Shown: piece after piece, positions 25,816 to 34,819 of the stretch
How positions within the stretch are numbered: the first letter of the stretch is position 1
Layout: the number at the start of each line of letters is the position of its first letter
Assembly: GCA_036924835.1 (NCBI GenBank)
Contig: JBAGRR010000001.1
Location: 5,930,410 to 5,994,409 of the forward strand
DNA length: 64,000 nt
DNA from: Nitrobacteraceae bacterium AZCC 1564
GTDB taxonomy: Bacteria; Pseudomonadota; Alphaproteobacteria; Rhizobiales; Xanthobacteraceae
Direction of reading: 5' to 3'
Notes under the pieces: generated by a model
What the model was told of the DNA's origin: nothing
Database searches by the model: none
The model's input: only the letters and a program-made list of their open reading frames with translations
Program-made: the position numbers and the translations under genes

Positions 25816-25844
25816 CCCGCGCCGCACTTGGCCTGCGGCGCGGG
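25816..25844 (+). promoter_or_regulatory. Strong intercistronic hairpin after the binding-protein gene
   Basis: An 11-bp perfect GC stem (CCCGCGCCGCA with its complement, 7-nt loop) between the binding-protein and first permease genes, followed by ATCCTTTCCC rather than a T-run. Such hairpins often stabilise or attenuate so that binding protein is made in excess over permease. Function inferred. Confidence 0.6.
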
Positions 25845-25871
25845 ATCCTTTCCCTGACGGAGGACGGATCG

Positions 25872-26798
25872 ATGTTCGGCGATTATTCGATTGGTGATCT
25901 TGGCGCAATCTTCGCGATGCAGGGCTTCGCGGGACTGATCCTGTTTTCTGTGTATGTGCTGATGGCGTTGGGGCTGGCGATCATCTTCGGCCAGATGGGC
26001 GTCATCAACATGACCCACGGCGAGTTCATGATCCTCGGGGCCTACGTCACGTGGATGACGTCGAACTTCTTCCAGGCGCATCTTCCATCCCTGTTTGGGG
26101 GCTATTTCTTCGTTGCGATGATCCTGGCCTTTATCGCGTCCGGCGCGCTGGGGATGCTGGTCGAGTGGGGGCTGATCAGGCACCTCTACAAACGGCCGCT
26201 AGACACGCTGCTTGCAACCTGGGGCCTGAGCCTCATCCTTCAGCAGGCTTATCGTTCGATCTTTGGCGCCCGCGAAGTCGGCGTTGAATTGCCGCAGTGG
26301 ATGCTGGGATCGCTGCATGTCACCGATACGATTGAGGTGCAGATCAACGGCATCTTCGTGATGTGCTTGACCGTGCTCATCACCCTCGGTGTCGTGTACA
26401 TCCTCTATCTGTCGCGGTTCGGCCGGCAGGTTCGCGCGGTCGTGCAAAACCGCATCATGGCGGGCGCTGTCGGCATCAACACCGAAAAGGTAGACCGTTT
26501 CACCTTCGGTCTTGGCTGCGGGATTGCAGGAATCGCCGGCAGCGCATTCACCATGATCGGCTCCACGGGGCCGACATCGGGCCAGCTCTACATCGTCGAT
26601 ACCTTCCTGGTCGTCGTGTTCGGCGGCGCCGCAAGCCTGCTCGGCACCATCGCCTCGGCCTTCAGCATCTCGCAGACCCAGTCGACGCTCGAGTTCTTCC
26701 TGTCGGGATCGATGGCCAAGGTGATCACGCTGCTGTCGATTGTCGCAATCCTGATGGTGCGTCCGCAGGGCCTGTTCGCCCTCAAGGTCCGCAAGTGA
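25872..26798 (+). CDS. Amide/urea ABC transporter permease (UrtB/FmdE-like)
   Basis: A 308-residue LivH-type permease with about eight helices. ALGLAIIFGQMGVINMTHGEFMILGAY (from about residue 35) and VVVFGGAASLLGT near residue 250 are the UrtB/LivH signatures. It forms the channel with the next gene product. A GGAGG lies 7 bases before ATG 25872. The operon order is binding protein, two permeases, two ATPases, then formamidase. Confidence 0.92.
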   Translation: MFGDYSIGDLGAIFAMQGFAGLILFSVYVLMALGLAIIFGQMGVINMTHGEFMILGAYVTWMTSNFFQAHLPSLFGGYFFVAMILAFIASGALGMLVEWGLIRHLYKRPLDTLLATWGLSLILQQAYRSIFGAREVGVELPQWMLGSLHVTDTIEVQINGIFVMCLTVLITLGVVYILYLSRFGRQVRAVVQNRIMAGAVGINTEKVDRFTFGLGCGIAGIAGSAFTMIGSTGPTSGQLYIVDTFLVVVFGGAASLLGTIASAFSISQTQSTLEFFLSGSMAKVITLLSIVAILMVRPQGLFALKVRK

Positions 26799-26810
26799 GA
26801 GGCAGAAGCC

Positions 26811-27965
26811 ATGACCAACAACACGCGCTTTGCAACCAAGTCTGAACTTCTCGGCATCGCCGCGCTCGCCTTGCTGCTGGTTGTCATTCTGCCGCTGACG
26901 CTCGACGTCTTCCGATTGAACCTGGTGGCGAAGTATTTGACTTACGCCTTCGTCGCGCTGGGCCTCGTGATCTGCTGGGGCTACGGCGGCATTCTTAGCC
27001 TCGGGCAGGGCGTGTTCTTTGGGCTCGGCGGTTATTGCATGGCGATGTTCCTCAAGCTTGAGGCATCGAGTGTCGAGAACACCAAGATCCAGTCCACGCC
27101 CGGCATTCCGGACTTCATGGACTGGAATCAGATCACGTCGTTGCCGTTCTTCTGGCAGCCGTTCCACAGCCTGACTTTCACGATTATCGCGATCATCGTT
27201 CTGCCGGGTCTGTTCGCCTTCATCCTTGGCGCAGCGATGTTCAAGCGCCGGGTGGGTGGCACTTACTTCGCGATCATTACCCAGGCGATTGCCGCCATCA
27301 TGACGATCCTGATCATCGGTCAACAGGGTTACACCGGTGGCATCAATGGCATGACGGATCTGCGCACGTTGAAGGGATGGGACATCCGGCCGGATCACGC
27401 CAAGGTCATCCTCTACTTCTTTGAAGTGGCCTGTCTGTTCGGCTGTATCGCCGTCGCGCAATTCATCCGGCATTCCAAGCTGGGGCGCATTCTGGTGGCG
27501 ATGCGCGAAAAGGAGGATCGGGTCCGGTTTTCTGGTTATAGCGTCGCCAACTTCAAGATCTTCGCGTTCTGCATCGCGGCTGTCTTTGCAGCGATCGGCG
27601 GCGCGATGTTTACCCTCGAAGTCGGGTTCATGTCGCCGTCCTTCGTCGGCATCGTGCCCTCCATTGAAATGGTGATCTACACGGCCGTCGGTGGCCGGTT
27701 GTCGATCCTCGGCGCTGTCTACGGCACGCTGCTGGTTAACTTCGCCAAGACGAGCTTCTCGGAGTCCTTCCCTGAGTTGTGGCTGTTTGGCCTCGGTGCT
27801 TTGTTCATTGCCGTTGTCCTCGCATTCCCGAATGGGCTGGCAGGTATCTGGCGCGATCATGTGCAGTCTACCATCGATCGCTTCATTGCGGCCCGTAAGC
27901 CGAAGTCAGACGGCAAGAGTGGTTGGACCAGCGGCTCGGTCGCCGACGGCGCACCGGCAGAGTAG
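26811..27965 (+). CDS. Amide/urea ABC transporter permease (UrtC/FmdF-like)
   Basis: A 384-residue LivM-type permease with about ten helices. GYGGILSLGQGVFFGLGGYCMAM and RRVGGTYFAIITQAIA are the conserved segments, and MREKEDRVRFSGYSV is the cytoplasmic coupling loop. The C-terminal ~25 residues are a polar tail. It starts 12 bp after the first permease gene. A long antisense frame over this gene and its neighbour is a codon-bias mirror, not a gene. Confidence 0.92.
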   Translation: MTNNTRFATKSELLGIAALALLLVVILPLTLDVFRLNLVAKYLTYAFVALGLVICWGYGGILSLGQGVFFGLGGYCMAMFLKLEASSVENTKIQSTPGIPDFMDWNQITSLPFFWQPFHSLTFTIIAIIVLPGLFAFILGAAMFKRRVGGTYFAIITQAIAAIMTILIIGQQGYTGGINGMTDLRTLKGWDIRPDHAKVILYFFEVACLFGCIAVAQFIRHSKLGRILVAMREKEDRVRFSGYSVANFKIFAFCIAAVFAAIGGAMFTLEVGFMSPSFVGIVPSIEMVIYTAVGGRLSILGAVYGTLLVNFAKTSFSESFPELWLFGLGALFIAVVLAFPNGLAGIWRDHVQSTIDRFIAARKPKSDGKSGWTSGSVADGAPAE

Positions 27966-27975
27966 GAGGGCTCAC

Positions 27976-28731
27976 ATGCTTGTTGGTCATCAACCCAAAG
28001 ACTTTCTGCTCGCAGTCGAAGGCCTCACGGTGTCTTTCGACGGATTCAAGGCGGTCAACGATTTGTCGTTCTACGTCGATGAAAACGAAATCCGCGTGAT
28101 CATCGGCCCCAACGGCGCTGGCAAGACCACGGTGCTCGATCTCATCTGCGGGAAGACAAAGGCGACATCGGGCTCAATTCAGTTTCGTGGACAGGAGCTG
28201 ACCAAGCTGAAGGAGAACCAGATCGTCCAGGCCGGTGTGGGGCGCAAATTCCAGACGCCCTCGATCTATGATGACCTCACTGTGTTCGAGAATTTGGAAA
28301 TTTCCTATCCGCGCGGACGCACCGTGTTCGGCGCTTTGACCTTCCAACGCGATGCCGCTGTGCGCGAGCGAGTGGAGGAGGTCGCGGAGACGATATTTCT
28401 GAAAGATCGGTTGAACATGAGCGCCGAATTGCTGAGCCACGGGCAGAAGCAGTGGCTCGAGATCGGCATGCTTCTGATTCAAGATCCGGATCTCCTGATG
28501 CTGGATGAGCCCGTTGCCGGCATGAGCGTCAGCGAGCGCGTCAAGACCGCGGAGCTCCTCAATCGCATCATCAAGGATCGCTCGGTGCTCGTGATCGAGC
28601 ACGACATGAAGTTCGTCGAAGACATCGCCCACAAGGTCACCGTGCTGCATCAAGGCCAGATCCTGTCGGAAGGTTCGATGGAGAAGGTGAAGACCGACCC
28701 CAAGGTCATCGAAGTCTATCTCGGTCACTGA
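27976..28731 (+). CDS. Amide/urea ABC transporter ATP-binding protein (UrtD-like)
   Basis: A 251-residue LivG-type ATPase: Walker A IIGPNGAGKTTVLD, Q-loop in GRKFQTPSIYDDL, signature region LLSHGQKQWLEIGM, Walker B LLMLDEPVAGMS and switch His in VIEHDM. The signature LSHGQKQ, in place of LSGGQ, is characteristic of UrtD and supports the urea/amide rather than amino acid branch. Start ATG 27976 has GGAGGG seven bases upstream; the frame is open upstream into the permease gene but that part is not homologous. Confidence 0.93.
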   Translation: MLVGHQPKDFLLAVEGLTVSFDGFKAVNDLSFYVDENEIRVIIGPNGAGKTTVLDLICGKTKATSGSIQFRGQELTKLKENQIVQAGVGRKFQTPSIYDDLTVFENLEISYPRGRTVFGALTFQRDAAVRERVEEVAETIFLKDRLNMSAELLSHGQKQWLEIGMLLIQDPDLLMLDEPVAGMSVSERVKTAELLNRIIKDRSVLVIEHDMKFVEDIAHKVTVLHQGQILSEGSMEKVKTDPKVIEVYLGH

Positions 28732-28749
28732 GCCAAAAGGGAATACGCA

Positions 28750-29439
28750 ATGCTGGCGATCTCGGATCTTCACGTCGCTTACGGTCAGAGCGAAGTTCTC
28801 CATGGCCTCAACGTTTCCGTCGCGCCCAACGAAATCGTGGCCATCATGGGCCGCAACGGCATGGGCAAGACTACACTCATGAAGTCGCTGATGGGGATCG
28901 TTTCCACCAAGAGCGGTTCGGTAGCGATGGATGGCGCCGAACTGAGCAAGCTCAAAAGCTATGAGCGTGTCGCCAGAGGCCTCGCCTACGTGCCGCAGGG
29001 CCGCATGATCTTTTCGACCATGACGGTGAAGGAAAACATCGAGACAGGACTTGTCACGACGAAGGACAAGGAAGTTCCCGGTGACATCTATGAGTTGTTT
29101 CCAGTTCTGCTCGAGATGAAAGGCCGGCGCGGCGGCAATCTGTCAGGTGGTCAGCAGCAGCAGTTGGCGATCGCGCGGGCTCTCGCCACCAAGCCAAAGG
29201 TGTTGCTGCTCGATGAGCCGACCGAAGGCATTCAGCCTTCGATCATTCGCGAGATGGCGCGCACGCTTAAGCGCATTCGCGATGAGCGCGGGCTGTCGAT
29301 CATCGTCTCGGAACAGGTGCTGAGCTTCGCGCTCGATGTCGCCGATCGGGTTCTCGTCATTGAGAACGGAGAGATCGTCCGGGATGAACCGCGAGAAGGC
29401 ATCGATGCCAATCAGGTCGCGAAATATCTGTCCGTCTAA
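28750..29439 (+). CDS. Amide/urea ABC transporter ATP-binding protein (UrtE-like)
   Basis: A 229-residue LivF-type ATPase: Walker A IMGRNGMGKTTLMK, Q-loop YVPQGRMIFSTM, signature LSGGQQQQLAIARAL, Walker B VLLLDEPTEGIQPSI and IIVSEQVLSFA, where Gln replaces the usual switch His as in other UrtE/LivF proteins. GRNGMGKTT is the typical UrtE P-loop. It starts 18 bp after the UrtD-like gene and completes the importer. Confidence 0.93.
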   Translation: MLAISDLHVAYGQSEVLHGLNVSVAPNEIVAIMGRNGMGKTTLMKSLMGIVSTKSGSVAMDGAELSKLKSYERVARGLAYVPQGRMIFSTMTVKENIETGLVTTKDKEVPGDIYELFPVLLEMKGRRGGNLSGGQQQQLAIARALATKPKVLLLDEPTEGIQPSIIREMARTLKRIRDERGLSIIVSEQVLSFALDVADRVLVIENGEIVRDEPREGIDANQVAKYLSV

Positions 29440-29482
29440 ATCGTCAACGCACACCATCACTGTAACCAAGGGGAGCTGCTAA

Positions 29483-30712
29483 ATGCCAGATACACTAATC
29501 AAGGTCGACCTGTCGCAGTCGGCTTATGAAAACGACAAGGTCCACAACCGCTGGCATCCTGACATTCCGATGGTGGAATGGGTCAACCCGGGCGACGACT
29601 TTATCATCGAGACGTATGACTGGACGGGCGGATCCATCAAGAACAATGACTCGGCTGATGACGTTCGCGACATCGACCTCTCGATCGTTCACTTCCTGTC
29701 CGGCCCGATCGGTGTGAAGGGCGCGGAGCCAGGCGATCTGCTGGTGGTCGATCTGCTGGATGTCGGCCCGATGAAAGAGAGCCTGTGGGGCTTCAACGGC
29801 TTCTTCTCGAAGAAAAACGGCGGCGGTTTTCTCACCGATCACTTCCCGCTGGCGCAGAAGTCGATTTGGGACTTCAAGGGCATGTACACGTCGTCGCGGC
29901 ATGTGCCGGGCGTCAACTTCGCCGGCCTGATCCATCCCGGCCTGATCGGCTGTCTGCCCGATCCAAAGCTGCTCGCCACCTGGAACGAGCGCGAGACCGC
30001 CTTGATCGCGACCAACCCGACCCGCGTTCCGGGCCTTGCCAATCCGCCATTCGGCCCGACCGCGCATATGGGGCGTCTGAAGGGCGATGCGAAGGCAAAA
30101 GCTGCGGCCGAGGGCGCGCGCACCGTCCCCCCGCGCGAGCACGGCGGCAACTGTGACATCAAGGATCTGTCGCGCGGCTCCAAGATCTACTTCCCGGTCT
30201 ACGTTCCGGGTGGCGGGCTCTCGATGGGCGATCTCCACTTCAGCCAGGGCGACGGCGAAATCACCTTCTGCGGCGCGATCGAAATGGCGGGATGGCTGCA
30301 CATCAAGGTCGACGTCATCAAGGATGGTGTCTCGAAGTACGGCATCAAGAATCCGGTTTTCAAGCCGTCGCCGGTGACGCCGAACTACAATGACTATCTG
30401 ATCTTCGAAGGCATCTCGGTCGACGAGCGGGGCAAGCAGCACTACCTCGATGTGCACATCGCCTACCGTCAGGCGTGTCTGAACGCCATCGAGTATCTCA
30501 AGAAGTTCGGATACTCCGGCGCACAGGCTTACTCGATCCTCGGCACGGCGCCGGTTCAGGGCCACATCTCGGGCGTCGTCGACGTACCGAACGCATGTGC
30601 CACACTGTGGTTGCCGACGGAGATCTTCGACTTCGACATCATGCCGTCGTCGGCGGGACCGATCAAACACATCAAGGGCGGCATCGACATGCCGCTGTCT
30701 CCGGACAAGTGA
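29483..30712 (+). CDS. fmdA: Formamidase
   Basis: A 409-residue FmdA/AmdA-family amidase, which hydrolyses formamide to formate and ammonia in the cytoplasm. Family marks are KVDLSQSAYENDKVHNRWHP at the N-terminus (split around residues 7-26), HGGNCDIKDL, VYVPGGGLSMGDLHFSQGD with metal-type His and Asp residues, and FCGAIEMAG. Length is the usual ~410. It is in line with the amide importer (43 bp after the last ATPase gene, GGGGAG before ATG 29483) and is followed by fmdB, the same order as the Methylophilus fmd region. Confidence 0.94.
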   Translation: MPDTLIKVDLSQSAYENDKVHNRWHPDIPMVEWVNPGDDFIIETYDWTGGSIKNNDSADDVRDIDLSIVHFLSGPIGVKGAEPGDLLVVDLLDVGPMKESLWGFNGFFSKKNGGGFLTDHFPLAQKSIWDFKGMYTSSRHVPGVNFAGLIHPGLIGCLPDPKLLATWNERETALIATNPTRVPGLANPPFGPTAHMGRLKGDAKAKAAAEGARTVPPREHGGNCDIKDLSRGSKIYFPVYVPGGGLSMGDLHFSQGDGEITFCGAIEMAGWLHIKVDVIKDGVSKYGIKNPVFKPSPVTPNYNDYLIFEGISVDERGKQHYLDVHIAYRQACLNAIEYLKKFGYSGAQAYSILGTAPVQGHISGVVDVPNACATLWLPTEIFDFDIMPSSAGPIKHIKGGIDMPLSPDK

Positions 30713-30782
30713 GCGGGGGCGGCACGGGGCGGCGTCGGCCGCCTCGTGTCAATTCATCGCGGCAAGCATGGGGAGAGCATCG

Positions 30783-31121
30783 ATGCCGGTTTACGAATAT
30801 CTGTGTAACGACTGTGGGCCATTCACCGACATGCGGCCAATGTCCGAGTGCGACGATCCGCAGGACTGTCCGCATTGCGCGACGGAGTCGCGGAGAGTCA
30901 TTCTGACGGCGCCGCATTTCGCCTGCATGCCGGCGGACCGGCGCAAGGCTCACGCCACCAACGAGCGCAGCGCGAACGCGCCGAAGACGCTCAATGAATA
31001 TAAGGCGTCGCATGGCCCGGGATGCGGTTGTTGTTCGGGCAAGGCCTCACGCCTCGTCACCAAGACGCGAAGCGGCGCGAAAGGATTCCCGACCGCGCGC
31101 CCCTGGATGATCAGCCACTAA
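30783..31121 (+). CDS. fmdB: FmdB-family zinc-ribbon protein
   Basis: A 112-residue protein with an N-terminal zinc ribbon: [12 protein letters not shown] and CPHC about 20 residues later. A second Cys group, CGCCSG, lies near residue 80. FmdB was proposed as a regulator of formamidase expression in Methylophilus; its mechanism is not settled. I start at ATG 30783, where the FmdB domain begins. Its last ~25 codons (31045-31121) are repeated in decayed form after amiE at 32231-32308. Confidence 0.85.
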   Translation: MPVYEYLCNDCGPFTDMRPMSECDDPQDCPHCATESRRVILTAPHFACMPADRRKAHATNERSANAPKTLNEYKASHGPGCGCCSGKASRLVTKTRSGAKGFPTARPWMISH

Positions 31122-31180
31122 CGCAGGATCCCAAACGTTCATCGACGGCACGTCACAAATCAAAAGAGAGGCCAGTCCCA

Positions 31181-32221
31181 ATGCTTCACGGTGATATTTC
31201 CAGCAGCAACGACACGGTCGGTGTCGCCGTCGTCAACTACAAAATGCCGCGCCTACATACCAAGGCCGAGGTGCTCGACAACGCCCGCAAGATCGCCGAC
31301 ATGCTGATCGGCATGAAGGCTGGCCTGCCGGGCATGGATCTCGTGATTTTTCCGGAATACTCCACTCAAGGCATCATGTACGACTCGAAAGAGATGTACG
31401 AGACGGCGTCGGTGATCCCTGGCCCCGAGACCGACATCTTCGCTGAAGCTTGCCGCAAGGCCAAGGTTTGGGGCGTGTTCTCGCTCACCGGCGAGCGTCA
31501 CGAGGAGCACCCGCACAAGGCGCCTTACAACACCTTGATCCTGATGAACGACAAGGGCGAGATCGTTCAGAAATATCGCAAGATCATGCCGTGGGTGCCG
31601 ATCGAAGGATGGTATCCGGGCAACTGCACTTATGTTTCCGATGGTCCGAAAGGCATGAAGATCTCACTGATCATCTGCGACGACGGCAACTTTCCGGAGA
31701 TCTGGCGCGATTGCGCCATGAAGGGCGCCGAGCTGATCGTGCGTTGCCAAGGCTATATGTATCCGGCCAAGGAACAGCAGATCCTGATTTCCAAAGCGAT
31801 GGCTTGGGCCAACAATGTCTATGTGGCCGTCGCCAATGCCGCCGGCTTTGACGGCGTCTATTCCTACTTTGGTCACTCCGCGATCATCGGCTTCGACGGC
31901 CGCACCCTCGGCGAGACCGGTGAGGAGGAATACGGTATCCAGTACGCCCAGCTCTCGAAGAATCTGATTCGAGACGCGCGTCGCACCGGCCAGTCGCAGA
32001 ACCACCTCTTCAAGCTGCTTCATCGCGGCTATACTGGCACGATCAATTCCGGTGACAGCGCGCGGGGTGTCGCGGCGTGCCCCTACGATTTCTACAAGAA
32101 CTGGATTGCCGATCCCGAAGGGACCCGCGAAATGGTTGAGGCGATGACCCGTCCGACCGCAGGGACTGAGGAATGCCCGATCGACGGCATCCCAAATGAG
32201 TTGACCGCGACCAATTACTAG
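31181..32221 (+). CDS. amiE: Aliphatic amidase
   Basis: A 346-residue nitrilase-superfamily amidase, the exact length of Pseudomonas AmiE. The catalytic triad is E59 (IFPEYSTQG), K134 (KYRKIMPW) and C166 (SLIICDDGN). It hydrolyses acetamide, propionamide and similar short amides to acid plus ammonia. AGAG lies upstream of ATG 31181; the frame is open further upstream through fmdB but without homology. Together with fmdA it gives the operon activity on C1 to about C4 amides. It ends next to an fmdB relic, which suggests rearrangement at this end of the operon. Confidence 0.95.
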   Translation: MLHGDISSSNDTVGVAVVNYKMPRLHTKAEVLDNARKIADMLIGMKAGLPGMDLVIFPEYSTQGIMYDSKEMYETASVIPGPETDIFAEACRKAKVWGVFSLTGERHEEHPHKAPYNTLILMNDKGEIVQKYRKIMPWVPIEGWYPGNCTYVSDGPKGMKISLIICDDGNFPEIWRDCAMKGAELIVRCQGYMYPAKEQQILISKAMAWANNVYVAVANAAGFDGVYSYFGHSAIIGFDGRTLGETGEEEYGIQYAQLSKNLIRDARRTGQSQNHLFKLLHRGYTGTINSGDSARGVAACPYDFYKNWIADPEGTREMVEAMTRPTAGTEECPIDGIPNELTATNY

Positions 32222-32230
32222 ACCGTTGGG

Positions 32231-32308
32231 CCTGCGCACCTTGTCACCAAAAGCCGTAGCGGTGCGAAAGGATTCCCAACCGCGCGGCCCTGGATGATCA
32301 GTCACTAA
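32231..32308 (+). pseudogene. Relic of the fmdB 3' end
   Basis: This 78-bp stretch reads [18 protein letters not shown] then MISH and stop, nearly the same as the last residues of FmdB ([18 protein letters not shown]). By eye about 80% of bases match 31045-31121, with mostly silent differences. No start or zinc ribbon remains. It overlaps the end of the converging molybdoenzyme gene by three bases. Confidence 0.88.
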
Positions 32309-33366
32309 GAAGTTGGCTTCTCCGTTATCGTGACCGGCACCTCATACACGCAGTTGCGCGCGTGTGTAGGGGGCTGGACATGTCCTGCATGATCAGTGGC
32401 GCGGGCCATCAGCACATATTTACCTTGTGATGGTGGCGTCCAGGGCGTTTCGAACCGTTGCCAGGATCGGTTGACTGCAACCTCCACATTGGCTGCGGTC
32501 CAGCTTTGTCCGCCGTCGGTGCTGACCTCGACGCTCTGAATTCCGGCATCCGCCCAGGCCCATCCCCAGATCAGGAGAGGGCCGGGGCTTAATTCGGCAT
32601 TGGCCGCGGGCGAGACGATGATCGACTCCGGTGCAATCTCCCACACGGGTTTCGTTCGTCCCGTCGGATTCTCTGGCGTCGGTGTGGCGATGACGTCGTT
32701 GTAATAGGTCGTCGTGAAAGGGCCGTCCGGGCGATGGTCGGACAGTTCCAGCCGATAGAGCCATTTCACCGAGTTTGTGCCGTAGAAGCCTGGAATGACC
32801 AGGCGCAGCGGAAAGCCATGTTCGCAATCAAGTCTCTCGCCATTGAGTTCATAGGCGAGCAATACGTCGCCGCTAGCGAGGCGATCGAGCGGCATATCCT
32901 TCAGGTAGACGTGTGACTGGATGTCCTCGAAGGCGCCTTGATCGAGGCCATAAGACCAGAGATAGCGAGCCTCCGCGCGTATTCCTGCAGCCTCCAGCAA
33001 TGACGCGAGATCGACGCCGCCCCAGGTGACGTTGGCATAGCGGCGGGTGGCGATGTGCGGTGCTTTGGGAAAGCCCGCGCATTCATGCAGCGCCGTCACC
33101 TTTCGTTTCGGCATGCGGAGAATTTCGTCGAAGGAGAGACGAAGCGGCTTGTCGACAAGCCCGGCAATATCAAGCCACCAGTCTTCGCCGCGGGCGCGGG
33201 GAATGCCGACATGGGCAAGCACGAACACATTCTTCGAAGGCGTAATCCGCTCCGTGTATTGATGCGGTGCAAGCGGAATGTGCCGCACGGTTTTTCGCGG
33301 GACCATATCGATCAGGGGCGGCTGCTCGTGGTCGATGGGCGGTTGCGGGTTCCTGGACTTCGACAT
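32305..33366 (-). CDS. Sulfite oxidase-like molybdopterin oxidoreductase (SorA/SoxC-type fold)
   Basis: A 353-residue cytoplasmic-looking protein with an oxidored_molyb domain (about 30-210) and a Mo-co dimerisation domain (about 230-350, IWGWAWADAGIQSVEVSTDGG). The probable Mo-ligand cysteine is in LHECAGFPKAP; the usual CAGN motif is changed. WLYRLELSD and GFYGTNSVKW are family segments. No signal peptide or cytochrome partner is evident, so the electron acceptor is unknown. I start at the second of two tandem ATGs (33366; GAGG five bases upstream). The longer frame to 33432 would run through a candidate operator at 33399-33420. Confidence 0.82.
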   Translation of the reverse strand: MSKSRNPQPPIDHEQPPLIDMVPRKTVRHIPLAPHQYTERITPSKNVFVLAHVGIPRARGEDWWLDIAGLVDKPLRLSFDEILRMPKRKVTALHECAGFPKAPHIATRRYANVTWGGVDLASLLEAAGIRAEARYLWSYGLDQGAFEDIQSHVYLKDMPLDRLASGDVLLAYELNGERLDCEHGFPLRLVIPGFYGTNSVKWLYRLELSDHRPDGPFTTTYYNDVIATPTPENPTGRTKPVWEIAPESIIVSPAANAELSPGPLLIWGWAWADAGIQSVEVSTDGGQSWTAANVEVAVNRSWQRFETPWTPPSQGKYVLMARATDHAGHVQPPTHARNCVYEVPVTITEKPTS

Positions 33367-33398
33367 CATCGCCTCGGCACGCCCTGCGAGCAAAAGAA

Positions 33399-33420
33399 GC
33401 ATGTTAAACTGACATATTAG
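33399..33420. promoter_or_regulatory. Cluster B operator-like site 1
   Basis: GCATGTTA-AAC-TGACATATTA then G: two tandem copies of a TGACATGTYA-like half, 13 bp apart. It lies between the divergent molybdoenzyme and MFS genes. A TTGACA (33422-33427) and TAGATT (33446-33451) with 18-bp spacing follow on the plus strand, so a bound protein would touch the MFS promoter. Confidence 0.65.
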
Positions 33421-33483
33421 TTTGACACCCAAGTTTTCTCCTGTCTAGATTTTCATTCATCAACACAGGGGGAGGCTGTCGCG

Positions 33484-34812
33484 ATGAGTGCAATCGATAA
33501 TGTAGTGACTGGGCAGGTGACGGACAGGCAGCGGCTGCTGGCGGTGCTGGCATCTTGCTTCGGCTGGTCGCTGGATCTGTTTGATCTGTTTATCCTTCTT
33601 TATGTGGCTCCCATCATCGGCAAGCTGTTCTTCCCGTCGGATCATCCGACGCTGTCCCTTGCCGCCGTGTATGCGTCGTTCACCGTGACGCTTCTCATGC
33701 GGCCGGTTGGCTCGGCGATCTTCGGAAGTTACGCGGACCGGCATGGCCGAAAGGCGGCCATGTTCACAGCCGTTTGTGGCGTGGGTATCGTTACTGCGGC
33801 GTTCGGCTTCCTGCCGACATTGGCGACTGCGGGGCTGATCGCGCCGATCGCATTCCTTGTGCTGCGTCTGATCCAAGGCATCTTTGTTGGCGGCGTGGTT
33901 GCGACGACGCACACCGTCGGCACGGAATCCGTGCCGACGCATTGGCGCGGTGCGGTGTCAGGATTGGTCGGAGGAGGCGGGGCCGGTCTTGGCGCCTTGC
34001 TGGCTTCGGTGGCCTTCTGGATCGCGTCGACGCTCTATCCCGGCCAGGAATTCGAGATCTGGGGCTGGCGCTTTATGTTCTACTGCGGAATCGTCAGCTC
34101 GATTTTGGGGCTTTTTATCCTGAAATATCTGGAGGAATCTCCGGTCTGGCTGGCTGCAAAGGCCCGGCGTGCGGCCGCTGGTCCGGGTAATACGAAATCT
34201 CCCGTATCGCAGTTGTTTACCGGCACCCACCGCAATGTCCTGCTGGTCAACCTGCTTGTGACCGGTGGAGCGGGGGCTGCTTATTATGTGACCTCCGGAT
34301 ATCTGCCCACCTTCCTGAAGCTCATCAACAAGATCCCGAATACGTCAGCTTCGATGATCCTCGTGGGGTCCGCGATTGTCGCGACGATCAGTGGGCCCTT
34401 TATTGGCTATCTCAGCGACCGGATTGGCCGGCGTGGCGCATTCCTTGTGGTCGGTGTTCCTGCCCTGGTGTTGCTGCCATTGATGTATCTGTCCATGGCT
34501 TCAACGCAGAACATCTCGACGATCGCGTTCTATGCTCTCGCGATCTCGTTCTTTGGAAATGCCGTGCTTGCTCCCGTTCCGATCTTCCTGAACGAGCGTT
34601 TTCCGACGGTGTTGCGCGCCAGCGGAACGGGACTGTCGTGGAACATCGGCTTCGCGTTCGGCGGCATGATGCCCACGTTCGTGTCGCTGGCTGCAGGTGA
34701 GACCGCCAATATTCCGATGTCGCTTGCGGCGTTCTGTTTCGCGGCTTGTGCGCTCTTTGTGATTGGCGCGATTGTGGCGGGAGAGACCAAGGGTACACAG
34801 CTTCATAGCTGA
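33484..34812 (+). CDS. MFS transporter (metabolite:H+ symporter type)
   Basis: A 442-residue major facilitator with 12 hydrophobic segments. Motif A is SYADRHGRKAAM between helices 2 and 3, and the half-motif DRIGRRGAF lies between helices 8 and 9. The N-terminal FGWSLDLFDLFIL resembles sugar-acid/aromatic-acid symporters, in which the Asp takes part in proton coupling. Substrate unknown; cluster B enzymes suggest an organic acid or nitrile-derived acid. GGGGAGG precedes ATG 33484. The operator-like site 1 lies about 65 bp upstream. Confidence 0.86.
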   Translation: MSAIDNVVTGQVTDRQRLLAVLASCFGWSLDLFDLFILLYVAPIIGKLFFPSDHPTLSLAAVYASFTVTLLMRPVGSAIFGSYADRHGRKAAMFTAVCGVGIVTAAFGFLPTLATAGLIAPIAFLVLRLIQGIFVGGVVATTHTVGTESVPTHWRGAVSGLVGGGGAGLGALLASVAFWIASTLYPGQEFEIWGWRFMFYCGIVSSILGLFILKYLEESPVWLAAKARRAAAGPGNTKSPVSQLFTGTHRNVLLVNLLVTGGAGAAYYVTSGYLPTFLKLINKIPNTSASMILVGSAIVATISGPFIGYLSDRIGRRGAFLVVGVPALVLLPLMYLSMASTQNISTIAFYALAISFFGNAVLAPVPIFLNERFPTVLRASGTGLSWNIGFAFGGMMPTFVSLAAGETANIPMSLAAFCFAACALFVIGAIVAGETKGTQLHS

Positions 34813-34819
34813 TCGACAG

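Noticed and set aside
26199..27860. A 553-codon open frame antisense to the two amide permease genes
   Set aside because: It mirrors the strong third-position GC bias of the true genes, is full of Arg, Asp, His and Gln without any domain, and overlaps two clear permeases.
29495..30670. A 391-codon antisense frame over fmdA
   Set aside because: Composition rich in Arg, Asp and Val with no recognisable motif; fmdA on the other strand is certain.
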